NCBI RefSeq assembly: GCF_001639145.1
Contig: NZ_LROY01000001.1
Span: 188,501-252,500, forward strand
Source: Microbulbifer sp. Q7
GTDB lineage: Bacteria > Pseudomonadota > Gammaproteobacteria > Pseudomonadales > Cellvibrionaceae
DNA length: 64,000 nucleotides
Direction of reading: 5' to 3'
Positions 33,863 through 43,342 of the stretch are shown piece by piece (position 1 is the first letter of the stretch; every line of letters begins with the position of its first letter). The notes beneath the pieces are model-generated. The model did not search any database, was not told where the DNA came from, and worked only from the letters and a program-made list of their open reading frames with translations. Both the position numbers and the translations under genes were made by a program.

Positions 33863-34819
33863 ATGAGCCACACGCTCGGCGTGGTCATGGACCCCATCGC
33901 CAACATCAACTACAAGAAAGACACCACCCTGGCGCTACTGCTCGCCGCACAGCGTGCCGGCTTTGAATTGCGCTATTTCCTGCAGTCGGACCTGTACCTC
34001 GACGGCAGTACCCCCATGGGCAATGGCTCGCACCTGGAAGTGTTTGAGGATCCGGACAACTGGTTCTCCCTTGGCGAGCGCAAGCCCATGCACCTGGGTG
34101 AGCTGGATGTCCTCTTGATGCGCGTGGACCCGCCGTTCGACAACGAATACGTCTACTCCACTTACATACTGGAGGCCGCCGAGCGCGCCGGCACGCTGGT
34201 GGCCAACAAGCCCCAGTCCCTGCGCGACTGCAACGAAAAGATTTTCGCCACCCATTTCGCCGACTGCTGCCCACCACTGATCGTCAGCCGCGATATGGCC
34301 CAGCTGCGCGCCTTCCACGGGCACCACAAGGACGTCATTTTCAAACCCCTCGACGGCATGGGCGGCACTGGCATCTTCCACGTCAAACCCGACGGGGCCA
34401 ACATGGGGGCCATTCTGGAGACCCTTACCGACAATGGTCAGCGCCAGATCATGGGCCAGCGCTACCTCCCGGAAATCAAGGACGGCGACAAGCGCATCCT
34501 GATGGTGGATGGCGAACCGGTGCCCTATTGCCTCGCGCGTATCCCCGAGGCCGGGGAAACCCGCGGCAATCTCGCCGCTGGCGGACGCGGCGAGGCGCGC
34601 CCGCTGTCTGAGCGGGACCTGTGGATAGCTCGGCAGGTCGGCCCCACCCTCAAGGAAAAAGGCTTGCTGTTTGTTGGCCTGGACGTGATCGGTGATTACC
34701 TGACCGAGGTCAACGTCACCAGCCCCACCTGCGTGCGCGAAATTGACACCGCGTTCGGCACCGACATCGGTGGGTTATTGATGCGCGCGATCACAGACCG
34801 GCTGGCGCAAAAAGGGTAA
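33863..34819 (+). CDS. gshB: Glutathione synthetase
   Basis: ATP-grasp enzyme joining gamma-glutamylcysteine and glycine. The start at 33863 gives MSHTLGVVMDPIANINYKKD, the conserved N-terminus; the upstream in-frame residues are dropped. Family motifs include NKPQSLRDCNEK (about residue 115), FKPLDGMGGTGIF (ATP-grasp loop, about 160) and the C-terminal EVNVTSPT. Length is 318 residues. gshB next to pilG and a TonB3-like gene is the pseudomonad arrangement. Confidence 0.96.
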   Translation: MSHTLGVVMDPIANINYKKDTTLALLLAAQRAGFELRYFLQSDLYLDGSTPMGNGSHLEVFEDPDNWFSLGERKPMHLGELDVLLMRVDPPFDNEYVYSTYILEAAERAGTLVANKPQSLRDCNEKIFATHFADCCPPLIVSRDMAQLRAFHGHHKDVIFKPLDGMGGTGIFHVKPDGANMGAILETLTDNGQRQIMGQRYLPEIKDGDKRILMVDGEPVPYCLARIPEAGETRGNLAAGGRGEARPLSERDLWIARQVGPTLKEKGLLFVGLDVIGDYLTEVNVTSPTCVREIDTAFGTDIGGLLMRAITDRLAQKG

Positions 34820-34925
34820 ACTGTCCGACTCCTGCCGGAGCCCGATGCACGCGGACTGATCCGCGGCTGGCGGCACCGGCGGTTTCACGGCAGAAGTAAC
34901 GGCAAGAAGTAAAGCAATAACCACA

Positions 34926-35879
34926 ATGACCGCAGCAGCCAGCCAACCCCAAGCAGAGGCCACCAGACCGGCCCAACACCCGCGCCCGGCGGCCACCGCG
35001 CCTGCGAGCCAGGGCGACCGCTTTACCTTTGCGCTGTTTCTGGCCTGCGCCCTGCACGCCCTGCTGATTTTCGGCGTCGCGTTTACCGCCCCCGAAGCCA
35101 GAGAGACCCCGCCCACCCTGGAAGTCACCCTGGCCCAACACCGGTCACTGGACGCCCCGGAAGATGCCGATTACCTGGCCCAGCACAACCAGCAGGCCAG
35201 TGGTACCGCGGAAACCCCGCGCGAGCTCTCCACCGACCGGCGCGCAGAAATGGCCGACACCAGCATTCGCCAGGTCAGCCCACTTCCGCAGCAACAGGCA
35301 GCACGCCCGGCCGACCAGTTGCGGCAACTGATCACCACCATCGGCGACAGCCCCCAGCGGGCCCCGGAATTGCCCGCTGAAGACAAGCGTTCGGAAGAAA
35401 AACGGGGCGACGCGCCCTCAGACCTGCCGCCCACCAATCCGGAAATCGCCAGCCTGCAAGCGCGCCTGGACAAGATCCGCCAGACCATTGCGCAACGTCC
35501 GCGGGTGCGCCGCCTGACCTCTGTAGCCACAAAAGCTGCCTCGGATGCGGCCTACCTGCACGATTGGCGGCAGAAAGTGGAGGCCATCGGCAACGACAAC
35601 TTCCCCGAGGAAGCGCTGGCCCGCCAGATTACCGGCGACCTGCGCATGATGGTGCGCCTGCTGCCCACCGGAGCGGTGGAAGATGTGGTGATCCTGGAAT
35701 CCTCCGGCGAGCGCATTCTCGACGATGCCGCCCAGCAGATCGTGCGCCTGGCGGCACCCTTTGCGCCCTTCCCCCCGGAAATCCGCCAGCAGGCCGACCG
35801 GCTCGAAATCATCCGCACCTGGCGGTTCGAAATGACCGGCTTCTCTACCGCTGCCGGAAAGTCACCCAGCCGCGGCTGA
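34926..35879 (+). CDS. TonB family protein, TonB3-like
   Basis: A 317-residue bitopic protein: a cytoplasmic N-terminus (about 1-33, Ala/Pro/Gln-rich), one membrane helix (about 34-56, FALFLACALHALLIFGVAFT), a long low-complexity periplasmic spacer, a helical segment (about 170-225) and a C-terminal TonB domain (about 225-305). The location between gshB and yqgE matches Pseudomonas tonB3, which is required for twitching motility rather than for iron uptake alone. That role is inferred from position. No exbBD nearby. Confidence 0.82.
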   Translation: MTAAASQPQAEATRPAQHPRPAATAPASQGDRFTFALFLACALHALLIFGVAFTAPEARETPPTLEVTLAQHRSLDAPEDADYLAQHNQQASGTAETPRELSTDRRAEMADTSIRQVSPLPQQQAARPADQLRQLITTIGDSPQRAPELPAEDKRSEEKRGDAPSDLPPTNPEIASLQARLDKIRQTIAQRPRVRRLTSVATKAASDAAYLHDWRQKVEAIGNDNFPEEALARQITGDLRMMVRLLPTGAVEDVVILESSGERILDDAAQQIVRLAAPFAPFPPEIRQQADRLEIIRTWRFEMTGFSTAAGKSPSRG

Positions 35880-35965
35880 CCGCGCAGCCGCGTCAAAAAC
35901 GCTAAACTTAACGCTTCCACGCAGCCGCGCGGGAACCCCACAGCCCTGTTAAACGAAAGCGCCCC

Positions 35966-36550
35966 ATGCAGCCATCCAGTATCGACAGCGACCTTACCCA
36001 CAGCAGCCTGCGCGGCCAGTTCCTGATCGCCATGCCCGGCATGCAGGATCCGCGCTTTCACCAGGCGGTGACCTTTGTCTGCGAGCACGGCCCGGAAGGC
36101 ACCATGGGCATCGTTATCAATGAGCCGAGCAAGGTGACCTGGAAAGAAGTATTTGCGCAGTTGTCGCTGGACGACACCAGCCTGCGCAGTGATGAGCCGG
36201 TGCTGATCGGCGGTCCGGTGGCTCAAGAGCAGGGGTTCGTGCTGCACGGTCGCGGCATGCAGTTCGCGTCCACCGCCGACGTCTCCGATGACATCAGCCT
36301 CACCGCATCCAAGGACATCATCGAGTCTCTCGCCTGTGGCCGCGGCCCCGACGACGTGCTGCTGGCCCTCGGCTACGCCGGGTGGGGACCGGGCCAGCTG
36401 GAACAGGAAATTGCCGAGAACGCCTGGCTGACCCTGCCCGCGGAGCCGGAAATCCTCTTTGCCACCCCCTGGGACAAGCGCTGGCAGACTGCCGCCGCCC
36501 GCCATGGCATCGATCTTTCCGGTATGGGCAGCCAGTCCGGCCACGCATAA
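35966..36550 (+). CDS. yqgE: UPF0301/AlgH family protein YqgE
   Basis: A 194-residue cytoplasmic protein of the AlgH/YqgE family, whose biochemical role is unsettled. Conserved features: GQFLIAMPGMQDPRFHQAV at the start, EGTMGIVINEPS, the GGPV motif near residue 85 and LLALGYAGWGPGQLE. It starts 86 bases after the tonB-like gene and is followed three bases later by ruvX, a pairing conserved across proteobacteria. Confidence 0.95.
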   Translation: MQPSSIDSDLTHSSLRGQFLIAMPGMQDPRFHQAVTFVCEHGPEGTMGIVINEPSKVTWKEVFAQLSLDDTSLRSDEPVLIGGPVAQEQGFVLHGRGMQFASTADVSDDISLTASKDIIESLACGRGPDDVLLALGYAGWGPGQLEQEIAENAWLTLPAEPEILFATPWDKRWQTAAARHGIDLSGMGSQSGHA

Positions 36551-36553
36551 GGA

Positions 36554-36988
36554 GTGAGCATGAATAAACCGCGCACCGCCCTGGCCTTCGACTTTGGCAC
36601 CCGCTCCATCGGCCTCGCCTACGGCCAGAGCCTGACCGGCAGTGCCCGCGAACTGGACCCGCTGCCGGCCAAAGACGGCAAGCCCAACTGGGATCAGGTG
36701 CAGCGCATTGTCAAAGAGTGGCAACCGCAGGTACTGCTGGTGGGCCTGCCACTCAACATGGACGGCACAGAAAGCGAATTCGGCGCCCGCGCCCGCAAAT
36801 TCGGCCAGCGCCTGCACGGCCGCCTGGGCCTGCCGGTGGAGTACGCCGATGAGCGCCTCAGCACCCGTGCCGCCAAAGACGAAGCCCGCGAGCGCGGCCA
36901 TCGCGGCAACTTTGCCAACCAGCCGATAGACTCCATCGCCGCGCGGATTTTTCTCGAGGACTGGCTGCGCCAGCAGGGTGCCGGCTAG
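36554..36988 (+). CDS. ruvX: Holliday junction resolvase-like protein RuvX (YqgF)
   Basis: RNase H-fold protein of 144 residues. Catalytic acidic residues lie in AFDFGTRSIGLAYG (Asp10), in DERLST (about residue 97) and near the C-terminus (QPIDSIAA). Proposed roles are pre-16S rRNA 5' processing and junction resolution. AAGGAG lies upstream of the ATG at 36554. Pseudomonads have pyrR and pyrBC next; here hemC follows instead. Confidence 0.95.
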   Translation: MSMNKPRTALAFDFGTRSIGLAYGQSLTGSARELDPLPAKDGKPNWDQVQRIVKEWQPQVLLVGLPLNMDGTESEFGARARKFGQRLHGRLGLPVEYADERLSTRAAKDEARERGHRGNFANQPIDSIAARIFLEDWLRQQGAG

Positions 36989-37051
36989 TCCATTCACGCC
37001 ATCAAACTGTTAGACTTGCGCGCTCATTTCCAACCGACCTGATTGCCGCGC

Positions 37052-38002
37052 ATGTCCGACTCCCCATCTTCCGCCATCACCACCATCCGCATTGCCACCC
37101 GTGAAAGCGCCCTTGCCCTGTGGCAGGCGAATTACGTCAAGCAACAGCTGGAGCTGCACCACCCGGACCTGACCGTGGAACTGTTGCCGCTGACCAGTCG
37201 TGGCGACCAGCTGCTGGACATCCCCCTGAGCAAGGTGGGCGGCAAAGGCCTGTTCGTGAAAGAGCTGGAGAAAGCCATGCTGGAGGGCCGTGCCGATATC
37301 GCCGTGCACTCCATGAAAGACGTACCGATGGAATTCCCGGAGGGGCTGCATTTGCCCGTGATCTGCGAGCGCGAGGACCCGCGCGACGCCTTTGTGAGCA
37401 ATCACTACGCGGCTCTCGAAGCACTGCCCAAAGGTGCCGTGGTCGGCACCTCCAGCCTGCGCCGCCAGTGTCAGGTACTGGCACTGCGCCCGGATCTGGA
37501 AGTGAAATTCCTTCGCGGCAATGTCAACACCCGCCTCGCCAAGCTCGATGCCGGCGACTACGACGCCATTATCCTGGCCGCCGCCGGCCTGCTGCGCCTG
37601 GAAATGCGCGAGCGCATCGCTGCCTTTATCGAGCCCGAAGTACTGCTGCCCGCCGGCGGCCAGGGTGCCGTGGGCATCGAGTCCCGCCGCGACCCGGCAC
37701 TGGAAGCACTACTGGCGCCACTGCACCATGCAGACACCAGCCACCACCTGACCGCCGAGCGCGCCATGGTGCGCCGCCTCAACGGCAGCTGCCAGGTACC
37801 CATCGGCTGCTACGCCATTTTCGACAGCAGCGATCACAGCACCCTGCATGTGCGCGGTCTTGTTGGCAGCCCCGACGGCGCCACCATGCTCAGCGATGAA
37901 GTGCGCGGCAGCACCGCGGACGCCGAAGCCCTCGGCATCCGTCTCGCCGAGCAGCTGCTGGACGCCGGCGCCGACAAAATCCTCGCCGCGATTCAACCCT
38001 GA
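37052..38002 (+). CDS. hemC: Porphobilinogen deaminase (hydroxymethylbilane synthase)
   Basis: Polymerises four porphobilinogens into hydroxymethylbilane. The start is ATG at 37052 ([20 protein letters not shown]); an in-frame TTG nine bases earlier is unlikely. Motifs: [12 protein letters not shown], the substrate-binding [10 protein letters not shown] near residue 130 and LRGNVNTRL. The dipyrromethane cofactor Cys is in [10 protein letters not shown] near 245. Length is 316 residues. First gene of hemC-hemD-hemX-hemY. Confidence 0.97.
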   Translation: MSDSPSSAITTIRIATRESALALWQANYVKQQLELHHPDLTVELLPLTSRGDQLLDIPLSKVGGKGLFVKELEKAMLEGRADIAVHSMKDVPMEFPEGLHLPVICEREDPRDAFVSNHYAALEALPKGAVVGTSSLRRQCQVLALRPDLEVKFLRGNVNTRLAKLDAGDYDAIILAAAGLLRLEMRERIAAFIEPEVLLPAGGQGAVGIESRRDPALEALLAPLHHADTSHHLTAERAMVRRLNGSCQVPIGCYAIFDSSDHSTLHVRGLVGSPDGATMLSDEVRGSTADAEALGIRLAEQLLDAGADKILAAIQP

Positions 38003-38029
38003 ACCGAGCCGGATCAAACCACATACCCC

Positions 38030-38839
38030 ATGCCCAGCGCCCATTCCGCACTCGCCGGCAAACGCATACTGATCACCCGCCCCGCCCACCAAACAGGGGG
38101 CTGGCGGGACCGACTGCAGTCCGAGGGGGCGCTGACCGACTGCATCCCCCTGCTGGAAATCGCGCCGATCGAACAGGGCGCTGACGCCCAGCGGATTAAA
38201 AGCCTGATTCTGGATTTCGACCAGTTCGAACATGCGATTTTCGTGTCCCAGAATGCCGTGCAACACGCCTTCGACTGGCTCGACAACTACTGGCCGCAAC
38301 TGCCCATCGGGCCGCGCTATTACGCCATTGGCGCCGCCACCGCGCGCGCCATTCGCACGCGCGGAGCCAACCCGGAAACCGGCAATACCGAAAGTGGGCT
38401 GGCGAGCACCATGGATTCGGAAGCCCTGCTCGCACTACCCCAGCTGCAACAGCTGCAGGGCCAGCGGGTCATCATTTTTCGCGGGCAGGGCGGTCGCCCC
38501 CTCATCGGCAGCACGCTGGAAAAGCGCGGTGCACGACTGGATTACTGCGAGCTGTACCGGCGTACCCTGCCGGCCAGCGCCACCGAAGAAATGCGCGCCT
38601 ACCGCGCGTTGCCAGATGCCATAACCGTGCACAGCGGCGAAACCCTGGAAAACCTGCACCGGGTCATCGACGCCACCGCACGCACCGACCTGCGCCAGGC
38701 ACTACTGGTCTGCCCGAGCGCGCGCGTTGCACAACAGGCAAGCGCACTCGGCTTTACCCGCGCCTGCGCCGCCGCCAATGCCGGCGATGACGCCATGCTG
38801 GCAGCACTGAAAGAGGCTGTGGCCGCCGGCAATTCCTGA
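38030..38839 (+). CDS. hemD: Uroporphyrinogen-III synthase
   Basis: Cyclises hydroxymethylbilane with inversion of ring D. A 269-residue two-domain protein. Sequence is weakly conserved, as usual for HemD, but LAGKRILITRPAHQTGGW at the start, the FVSQNAVQHAF segment near 68, YAIGAATARA near 105 and VHSGETLENL near 205 fit. It lies 27 bases after hemC and 211 bases before hemX. Confidence 0.94.
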   Translation: MPSAHSALAGKRILITRPAHQTGGWRDRLQSEGALTDCIPLLEIAPIEQGADAQRIKSLILDFDQFEHAIFVSQNAVQHAFDWLDNYWPQLPIGPRYYAIGAATARAIRTRGANPETGNTESGLASTMDSEALLALPQLQQLQGQRVIIFRGQGGRPLIGSTLEKRGARLDYCELYRRTLPASATEEMRAYRALPDAITVHSGETLENLHRVIDATARTDLRQALLVCPSARVAQQASALGFTRACAAANAGDDAMLAALKEAVAAGNS

Positions 38840-38842
38840 TTA

Positions 38843-38914
38843 CACGCCAGAGTCGGTAAAAAATTTCATTTCCGCGCCAGAGTCCGTATAAAGAACCGCA
38901 TCAGTCGCTATAAT
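38843..38914 (+). promoter_or_regulatory. Direct repeat and TATAAT upstream of hemX
   Basis: Two near-identical direct repeats (CGCCAGAGTCGGTAAA and CGCCAGAGTCCGTATAA) begin about 31 bases apart. They are followed by TATAAT at 38909-38914. This may be a promoter with an operator for hemXY; the -35 box is poor. Confidence 0.35.
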
Positions 38915-39050
38915 TTGGCGACAAAATTTCTGTGGTGATCCTTGCGTATCAACCGGTGTCACCGCATCGCGTACTGCAGAACCGGTTCTGCAGCCGCCAA
39001 AGACGCAGGTGCCACGGGCACCCCGGCATCCATTCTGAGCAAGCGAGTCC

Positions 39051-40589
39051 ATGAGCGATAAAAAAGCCCCGCCGCCCACCACTCCGGACAACAGTGGCGA
39101 CAAAAAGGCCAGCGACAAAGGTACGGCCAAAGACGTACCGGTGGTGACCCGCAAAGCCGAACCCCAGAGCAATTTTGCCAAAGCCGCCGGAACTGGCGGC
39201 AAAAGTGGTAGCAAGCCCGGGGGCAAGCCCGCTTCCGGTTCCGCCAAAAAGTCACCTCGCCCCAGCAAAAAGAAGCGCGGCTGGGGCTGGTTCTGGCTGT
39301 TGCTACTGGTTCTGATCGCCATCGCCGTGGCCGCTTGGTACCTGGTGCCCGGCTTACGGGAGCAAGTGGGGCAGCATCTGCAAACGCTGCCGGTGGTCGG
39401 CAAACACTTCTCCACGAGCGCGGGCAATGCAGCCCAGGCAACGCGATCCACAACGACACAGGACGCCGCTCAGAACACCTCCTCCAACCTGGAAAGCAGC
39501 ACGGACACGTCCAGCGCGCGCGAATCTCTGCCGGACACGGGTACCGCCCGCACCGATACAGGGAACACACAGAGTGCCGCGCAAGCGCCGGTGCCGGAGC
39601 AGCCCATGCTGCAACCGGGCGAAGCGCCACTGACACCGCCGTCCAGCACGTCACCGGTCCCGCCGCAGGACCACAGCGCACAACTGATCGGTGAACTGCG
39701 CCAGCAGTTGTCCCAACAGAATCAGCAACTATCGCAGCAGAGCCAGACCATCCAGCAGCTACAGCAGCAACTGGCTGGGCTCCAGCGCAATGTCACCGCG
39801 CAGGGCGCCCGTCTCAGCCAGCTCGGTAACGCCAGCCGCGAGGACTGGAAGCTCGCCGAAGCGGACTACCTGCTGCGCCTCGCCAACCAGCGTCTGATGC
39901 TCGAACAGGACAGCCGCGCCGCGCTGGGCCTGCTGAAAGAAGTCGACACCATTATCCGCCAGGTCGACCTGCCGGACCTTTACGGCGTACGCCAGCAACT
40001 GGCCCGCGACATCACCGCGCTCAAGCTGGTGGAAAACGTAGACCGCGAAGGCCTCTACCTGCGCCTGCGTGCGCTGGAAGAACAGATGGTGAAACTCAAC
40101 ATCCAGCCCCAGTTCGACCTCGCCAAACGGGATGCGGCAGCGGCCCAAGCGCAAGCCGACAACACCGGTGTGGGGGAAGAGCATTTTCGCTCCAGCTGGG
40201 ATAACTTCGTTAACTTTCTCAAGGGCTCGGTACGAATTCGCGACGGTGAAGTAGACCCGGTTCTGCTCTCCCCGCAGAGTGAAACCCGCTTCCGCCAGAG
40301 TCTGCGGCTGAATATGGAGCAGGCGGAACTCGCCGTGCTGCGCGCAGACGACACCGTTTACAAAGATTCGCTCAGCCACGCGCGACAGCTTTTGCTCGAC
40401 TACGGCGTGGAAAATCCGCAACGGGAAGTGATTCTGCGAGAGCTGCAAGAGCTGAGTGCAGAAAAAATTAAAACCGAGCTACCCAACCTCAGCGCCTCGC
40501 AAAGCGCGTTACGCAATTACATCGAGCGCATGCACAAGGTTTCATCCGGCCAAGCGGACGACGGCAACAACGGAGGCGACTCCCAGTGA
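39051..40589 (+). CDS. hemX: HemX-family membrane protein (putative uroporphyrinogen-III C-methyltransferase annotation)
   Basis: A 512-residue protein. The N-terminal cytoplasmic tail is low-complexity (Lys/Gly/Ser/Pro, about 1-80), then comes one membrane helix (about 82-102). A Thr/Ser-rich stretch, a Gln-rich coiled coil (about 215-255) and the conserved HemX helical domain (about 260-490) follow. The family is often annotated as a methyltransferase, but the proteobacterial membrane form lacks the SAM fold and its role is unknown. hemY overlaps its stop by four bases. Confidence 0.9.
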   Translation: MSDKKAPPPTTPDNSGDKKASDKGTAKDVPVVTRKAEPQSNFAKAAGTGGKSGSKPGGKPASGSAKKSPRPSKKKRGWGWFWLLLLVLIAIAVAAWYLVPGLREQVGQHLQTLPVVGKHFSTSAGNAAQATRSTTTQDAAQNTSSNLESSTDTSSARESLPDTGTARTDTGNTQSAAQAPVPEQPMLQPGEAPLTPPSSTSPVPPQDHSAQLIGELRQQLSQQNQQLSQQSQTIQQLQQQLAGLQRNVTAQGARLSQLGNASREDWKLAEADYLLRLANQRLMLEQDSRAALGLLKEVDTIIRQVDLPDLYGVRQQLARDITALKLVENVDREGLYLRLRALEEQMVKLNIQPQFDLAKRDAAAAQAQADNTGVGEEHFRSSWDNFVNFLKGSVRIRDGEVDPVLLSPQSETRFRQSLRLNMEQAELAVLRADDTVYKDSLSHARQLLLDYGVENPQREVILRELQELSAEKIKTELPNLSASQSALRNYIERMHKVSSGQADDGNNGGDSQ

Positions 40590-41839
40590 AACGCTTCCTG
40601 TTCTTTACCCTGGTGCTGCTTCTGGGTGGCGCCCTGCTCGCAGAAGCCATGCGTTCCTACCCGGGTTACCTGTTACTCACGGTGGGCGGCGACGCCGGCA
40701 AACGGATTGAAATGAACCTGTGGGTGGCGATTGGCGGCCTGGCTCTGGGCATGCTCGCCCTGTTTCTCGCCATCTGGCTACTGCGCAGTCTCGCCCGCGC
40801 CATTGAAGGCAGTGTCAGCCGCATCCGCTTTGGGCGCAGCCGCATGGCACGCCGCCGGCTGACCAATGGGCTTGTCGAGTATATGGAAGGCAACTGGGCG
40901 CGCGCCCGCCGCCTGCTGCTAAAAAGTGCCGCGCGCTCGGATGCCCCCATCATCAACTATCTGGCCGCCGCGCGCAGCGCTTTTGAGCTCGGTTACCGGG
41001 ACGAAGCCAACGAGCTGCTGGCCAAGGCCGAAGCCACCGGCGACGATACCCAACTGGCCGTAGCCATCAGCCAGGCCCGCATGCAGCTGCTCGACAAACA
41101 CTACGAGCAGTGCATCGCCAGCCTGCAGCGGGCCATGCACGAAGAGCCCAACCACCCGGCCCTGCTGCAGCTACTGCGTCAGGCTTACTACCACATCGGT
41201 GAATGGCACGGCCTCCGCGAACTGCTGCCGCGACTGGAAAAACACGGCACCATGCCGGAATCCCAGCTTCAGCAATTAGAGCTCGAGGTGTACCAGAACC
41301 TGCTGCGCGAAGCGGCCAATCGTAAAGATCGCGAGAAACTCAAGGGCGTATGGCAGAGCCTTAATGGCCGCTGGCAGCGCAACATCGAGCTGCGCAACCT
41401 TTACGGAGAAACCCTGCACAAGGTGGGGGACGATGTGGAGGCCGAAAAACAACTGCGCTGGATTCTGAACCGGGAATGGCGGGGAGACACCGTGCGCCTG
41501 TACGGTCACCTGACCGGGGCAGACGCGAACCAGCAACTCTCGGTCGCCGATGGTTGGCAAAAGGAGTACGGCGACAACGCCGACCTGCTGACCTGTCTGG
41601 GCCGACTGTGTCTGCGCAATGAAATCTGGGGCAAGGCGCGGCAATATTTCGAGAAGAGCCTGCTACTGCGCGCCGATCCCGTTACCTCTGCGGAGCTGGC
41701 GCGCTTGCTCTTCGCCCTCGGCGAAAAGGAGCAGGCCGCGCGCCTCTACGAGCAGGGCCTGCTGCTAGCCGTTTCCGACCTACCAAAGCTTCCACTGCCG
41801 GATCAGCAAACGGGCATGCTCAGCACCAAAGCGTCCTGA
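40586..41839 (+). CDS. hemY: HemY family TPR membrane protein
   Basis: A 417-residue inner-membrane protein with two N-terminal hydrophobic helices (about 3-25 and 40-65) and a C-terminal cytoplasmic TPR-like helical domain (about 100-400). This is the HemY of gammaproteobacterial hemCDXY clusters, thought to be linked to late haem synthesis. It is unrelated to the protoporphyrinogen oxidase called HemY in Gram-positives. Last gene of the operon; the accessory island begins downstream. Confidence 0.93.
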   Translation: MKRFLFFTLVLLLGGALLAEAMRSYPGYLLLTVGGDAGKRIEMNLWVAIGGLALGMLALFLAIWLLRSLARAIEGSVSRIRFGRSRMARRRLTNGLVEYMEGNWARARRLLLKSAARSDAPIINYLAAARSAFELGYRDEANELLAKAEATGDDTQLAVAISQARMQLLDKHYEQCIASLQRAMHEEPNHPALLQLLRQAYYHIGEWHGLRELLPRLEKHGTMPESQLQQLELEVYQNLLREAANRKDREKLKGVWQSLNGRWQRNIELRNLYGETLHKVGDDVEAEKQLRWILNREWRGDTVRLYGHLTGADANQQLSVADGWQKEYGDNADLLTCLGRLCLRNEIWGKARQYFEKSLLLRADPVTSAELARLLFALGEKEQAARLYEQGLLLAVSDLPKLPLPDQQTGMLSTKAS

Positions 41840-41916
41840 GTAACCCGCCAAGCAACACCACCTCGTCCCGGCGAAGAATGCGATTGGCCCCAATCATCGC
41901 AACACGCCGGGCTTCC

Positions 41917-42090
41917 TTAACCGCGCCCCCCCGGACCGAAGAAGAACCAGGCAATAAAGCCAATGACCGGGAACAGCAGCACAACCAGTACCCACACCAG
42001 TTTCTTCAGGCCACTTGCGGAACTTTGCAAGATCTTGATGATGGCATAGATATCTGCAATCAGAACCAGTAAGCCCAGTACACCTTCCAT
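41917..42090 (-). CDS. Small PLDc_N-domain membrane protein
   Basis: A 57-residue protein. The start at 42090 (MEGVLGLLVLIADIYAIIKI) has AGAGGAG seven bases upstream; the longer frame to 42114 lacks one. Two membrane helices (about 3-22 and 28-50) end in GFIAWFFFGP, the hallmark of the PLDc_N (phospholipase D nuclease N-terminal) family of small membrane proteins. There is no catalytic domain. No attC adjoins it, so I place it outside the cassette array. Confidence 0.8.
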   Translation of the reverse strand: MEGVLGLLVLIADIYAIIKILQSSASGLKKLVWVLVVLLFPVIGFIAWFFFGPGGRG

Positions 42091-42230
42091 AACACTCTCC
42101 TCTTGTATGCCCACAATCGGGAGCTGAGAGTATAGAACGGGCTGAGCGCTAATTACCTTATTGCTACAGAAAACACCGCGTCCTATTCAGAAAATGGGCG
42201 CGGCATTTGCCTTGGAACAAGGCGCGCCAA

Positions 42231-42422
42231 TTACTTAAGTTTCAAAATCCCCACCAGCAGACAGATCGCGCCGCCGACCATGCCTACCCATGCTTCAATG
42301 GGTGTATCGCCACTAAACGCACGCACTACCTGCGAGCTTGCCGAATCATAGACGTCATAACCCCAGAGCCCCAAAGCCACCCCAATAACGATCAGAACGA
42401 TACCAACAATTTTCTTATTCAT
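42231..42422 (-). CDS. DUF3185 family small membrane protein
   Basis: A 63-residue protein with two membrane helices (about 4-22 and 44-60) joined by YDSASSQVVRAFSGDTPIEA, which matches the DUF3185 pattern (a YDSASSQ-like turn). The function of the family is unknown. AGGA lies seven bases before the ATG. It follows the island genes on the same strand, and I see no attC next to it. Confidence 0.78.
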   Translation of the reverse strand: MNKKIVGIVLIVIGVALGLWGYDVYDSASSQVVRAFSGDTPIEAWVGMVGGAICLLVGILKLK

Positions 42423-42470
42423 CTGTTAATCCTGCTTCTTCGCTGCATGGCAGCCGCACAATAGCCTGGG

Positions 42471-42851
42471 CTATGCGCCAAGCTCAACGCGCCATGGTGG
42501 GTTCAATCGATTTTTGCCCGCCCAGTATAATTTAATTTTGTTCCCGGATGGATCGTGCAATACAGCTTCCCGCCAAAGGTACCTTCTATCACTGGGTGGT
42601 TCGTCGAACTTGACCCCTTTAGATTCAAGCTCTTTTACCAATGCATCAAGATCTTCGTGCTCGAAGTAAATAATGCTCCCATTAGAAAATCCTGACCCTG
42701 AAAGGCTAAGAGAGAATGTTGCATTTCCATCCGGGCACTCAAATCGGGCGTAATGATCGGTATCAACAATCTGCAGGAATCCCATTTTGCGATAGAATTC
42801 CGTTGCCGCCTGCATATCAACTACCGGAAGTGTTACCTGATTCAAATCCAT
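42471..42851 (-). CDS. VOC (glyoxalase/bleomycin-resistance) family protein
   Basis: A 126-residue single-domain vicinal-oxygen-chelate protein. The start at 42851 (MDLNQVTLPVVDMQAATEFY) has AGGA seven bases upstream. The beta-alpha-beta modules are evident: AATEFYRKMGF near residue 15, IIYFEHEDLDALVKELESKG near 65 and a C-terminal LHDPSGNKIKLYW carrying a probable metal-ligand Glu/His region. Substrate unknown. Such genes are common integron cargo; no clear attC is left on its downstream side, so it may be an old cassette at the decayed edge of the array. Confidence 0.85.
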   Translation of the reverse strand: MDLNQVTLPVVDMQAATEFYRKMGFLQIVDTDHYARFECPDGNATFSLSLSGSGFSNGSIIYFEHEDLDALVKELESKGVKFDEPPSDRRYLWREAVLHDPSGNKIKLYWAGKNRLNPPWRVELGA

Positions 42852-42907
42852 AAAACTATCCTGAAAATGCATGAACCAAGCCATCAACCTGGAACAGATT
42901 AGACGCC

Positions 42908-43330
42908 CTAGAGTCCTGTTATTGAAAAATGATGGCTTTCAATATTGAATTTTTCCCTCAAGTAAAAGCGATGCGCCTGGAATCTTTGGACCCCAGAGTC
43001 TAGATGCACTTGGCTGCAACCAATTTCTTTCGCGTACTGTTTTATCCAATCAACCAGCAGCGCGCCCGCCCCGGATGACCTGTGACGTTCATCTGCTACG
43101 AGATCATCGATATAGATATGCTTGCCCCAGGCCAATTTCTGGCCGATCACAAAACCCGCTACGCACAAAATGTTCTCGCCCGATATAACATACGCAAGTC
43201 TATAGCCAGCCTCGCGCTGCAACTTGACTTGCACCTTAAGGCTATCCAGATCGTACTGCGGTCTCAGCTGCAAAAGAACCGCGCAAACCTCGTTCAATTC
43301 TTCATCTGACTCTAGCAAATTAACTTTCAT
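42908..43330 (-). CDS. GNAT family N-acetyltransferase
   Basis: A 140-residue GNAT fold protein. The acetyl-CoA-binding motif A lies in ADERHRSSGAGALLVDWI (about residues 79-96), preceded by the IYIDDLV strand; the C-terminal YLREKFNIESHHF resembles motif B. The ATG at 43330 is preferred to a GTG at 43354. Substrate unknown. GNATs are frequent in cassette arrays. It lies immediately left of the most degenerate attC-like site. Confidence 0.85.
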   Translation of the reverse strand: MKVNLLESDEELNEVCAVLLQLRPQYDLDSLKVQVKLQREAGYRLAYVISGENILCVAGFVIGQKLAWGKHIYIDDLVADERHRSSGAGALLVDWIKQYAKEIGCSQVHLDSGVQRFQAHRFYLREKFNIESHHFSITGL

Positions 43331-43342
43331 AGTTCCGATTTC

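Noticed and set aside
42231..42422. The DUF3185 and PLDc_N genes as integron cassettes
   Set aside because: I found no attC-like palindrome beside either gene, so they are treated as ordinary genes next to the array.
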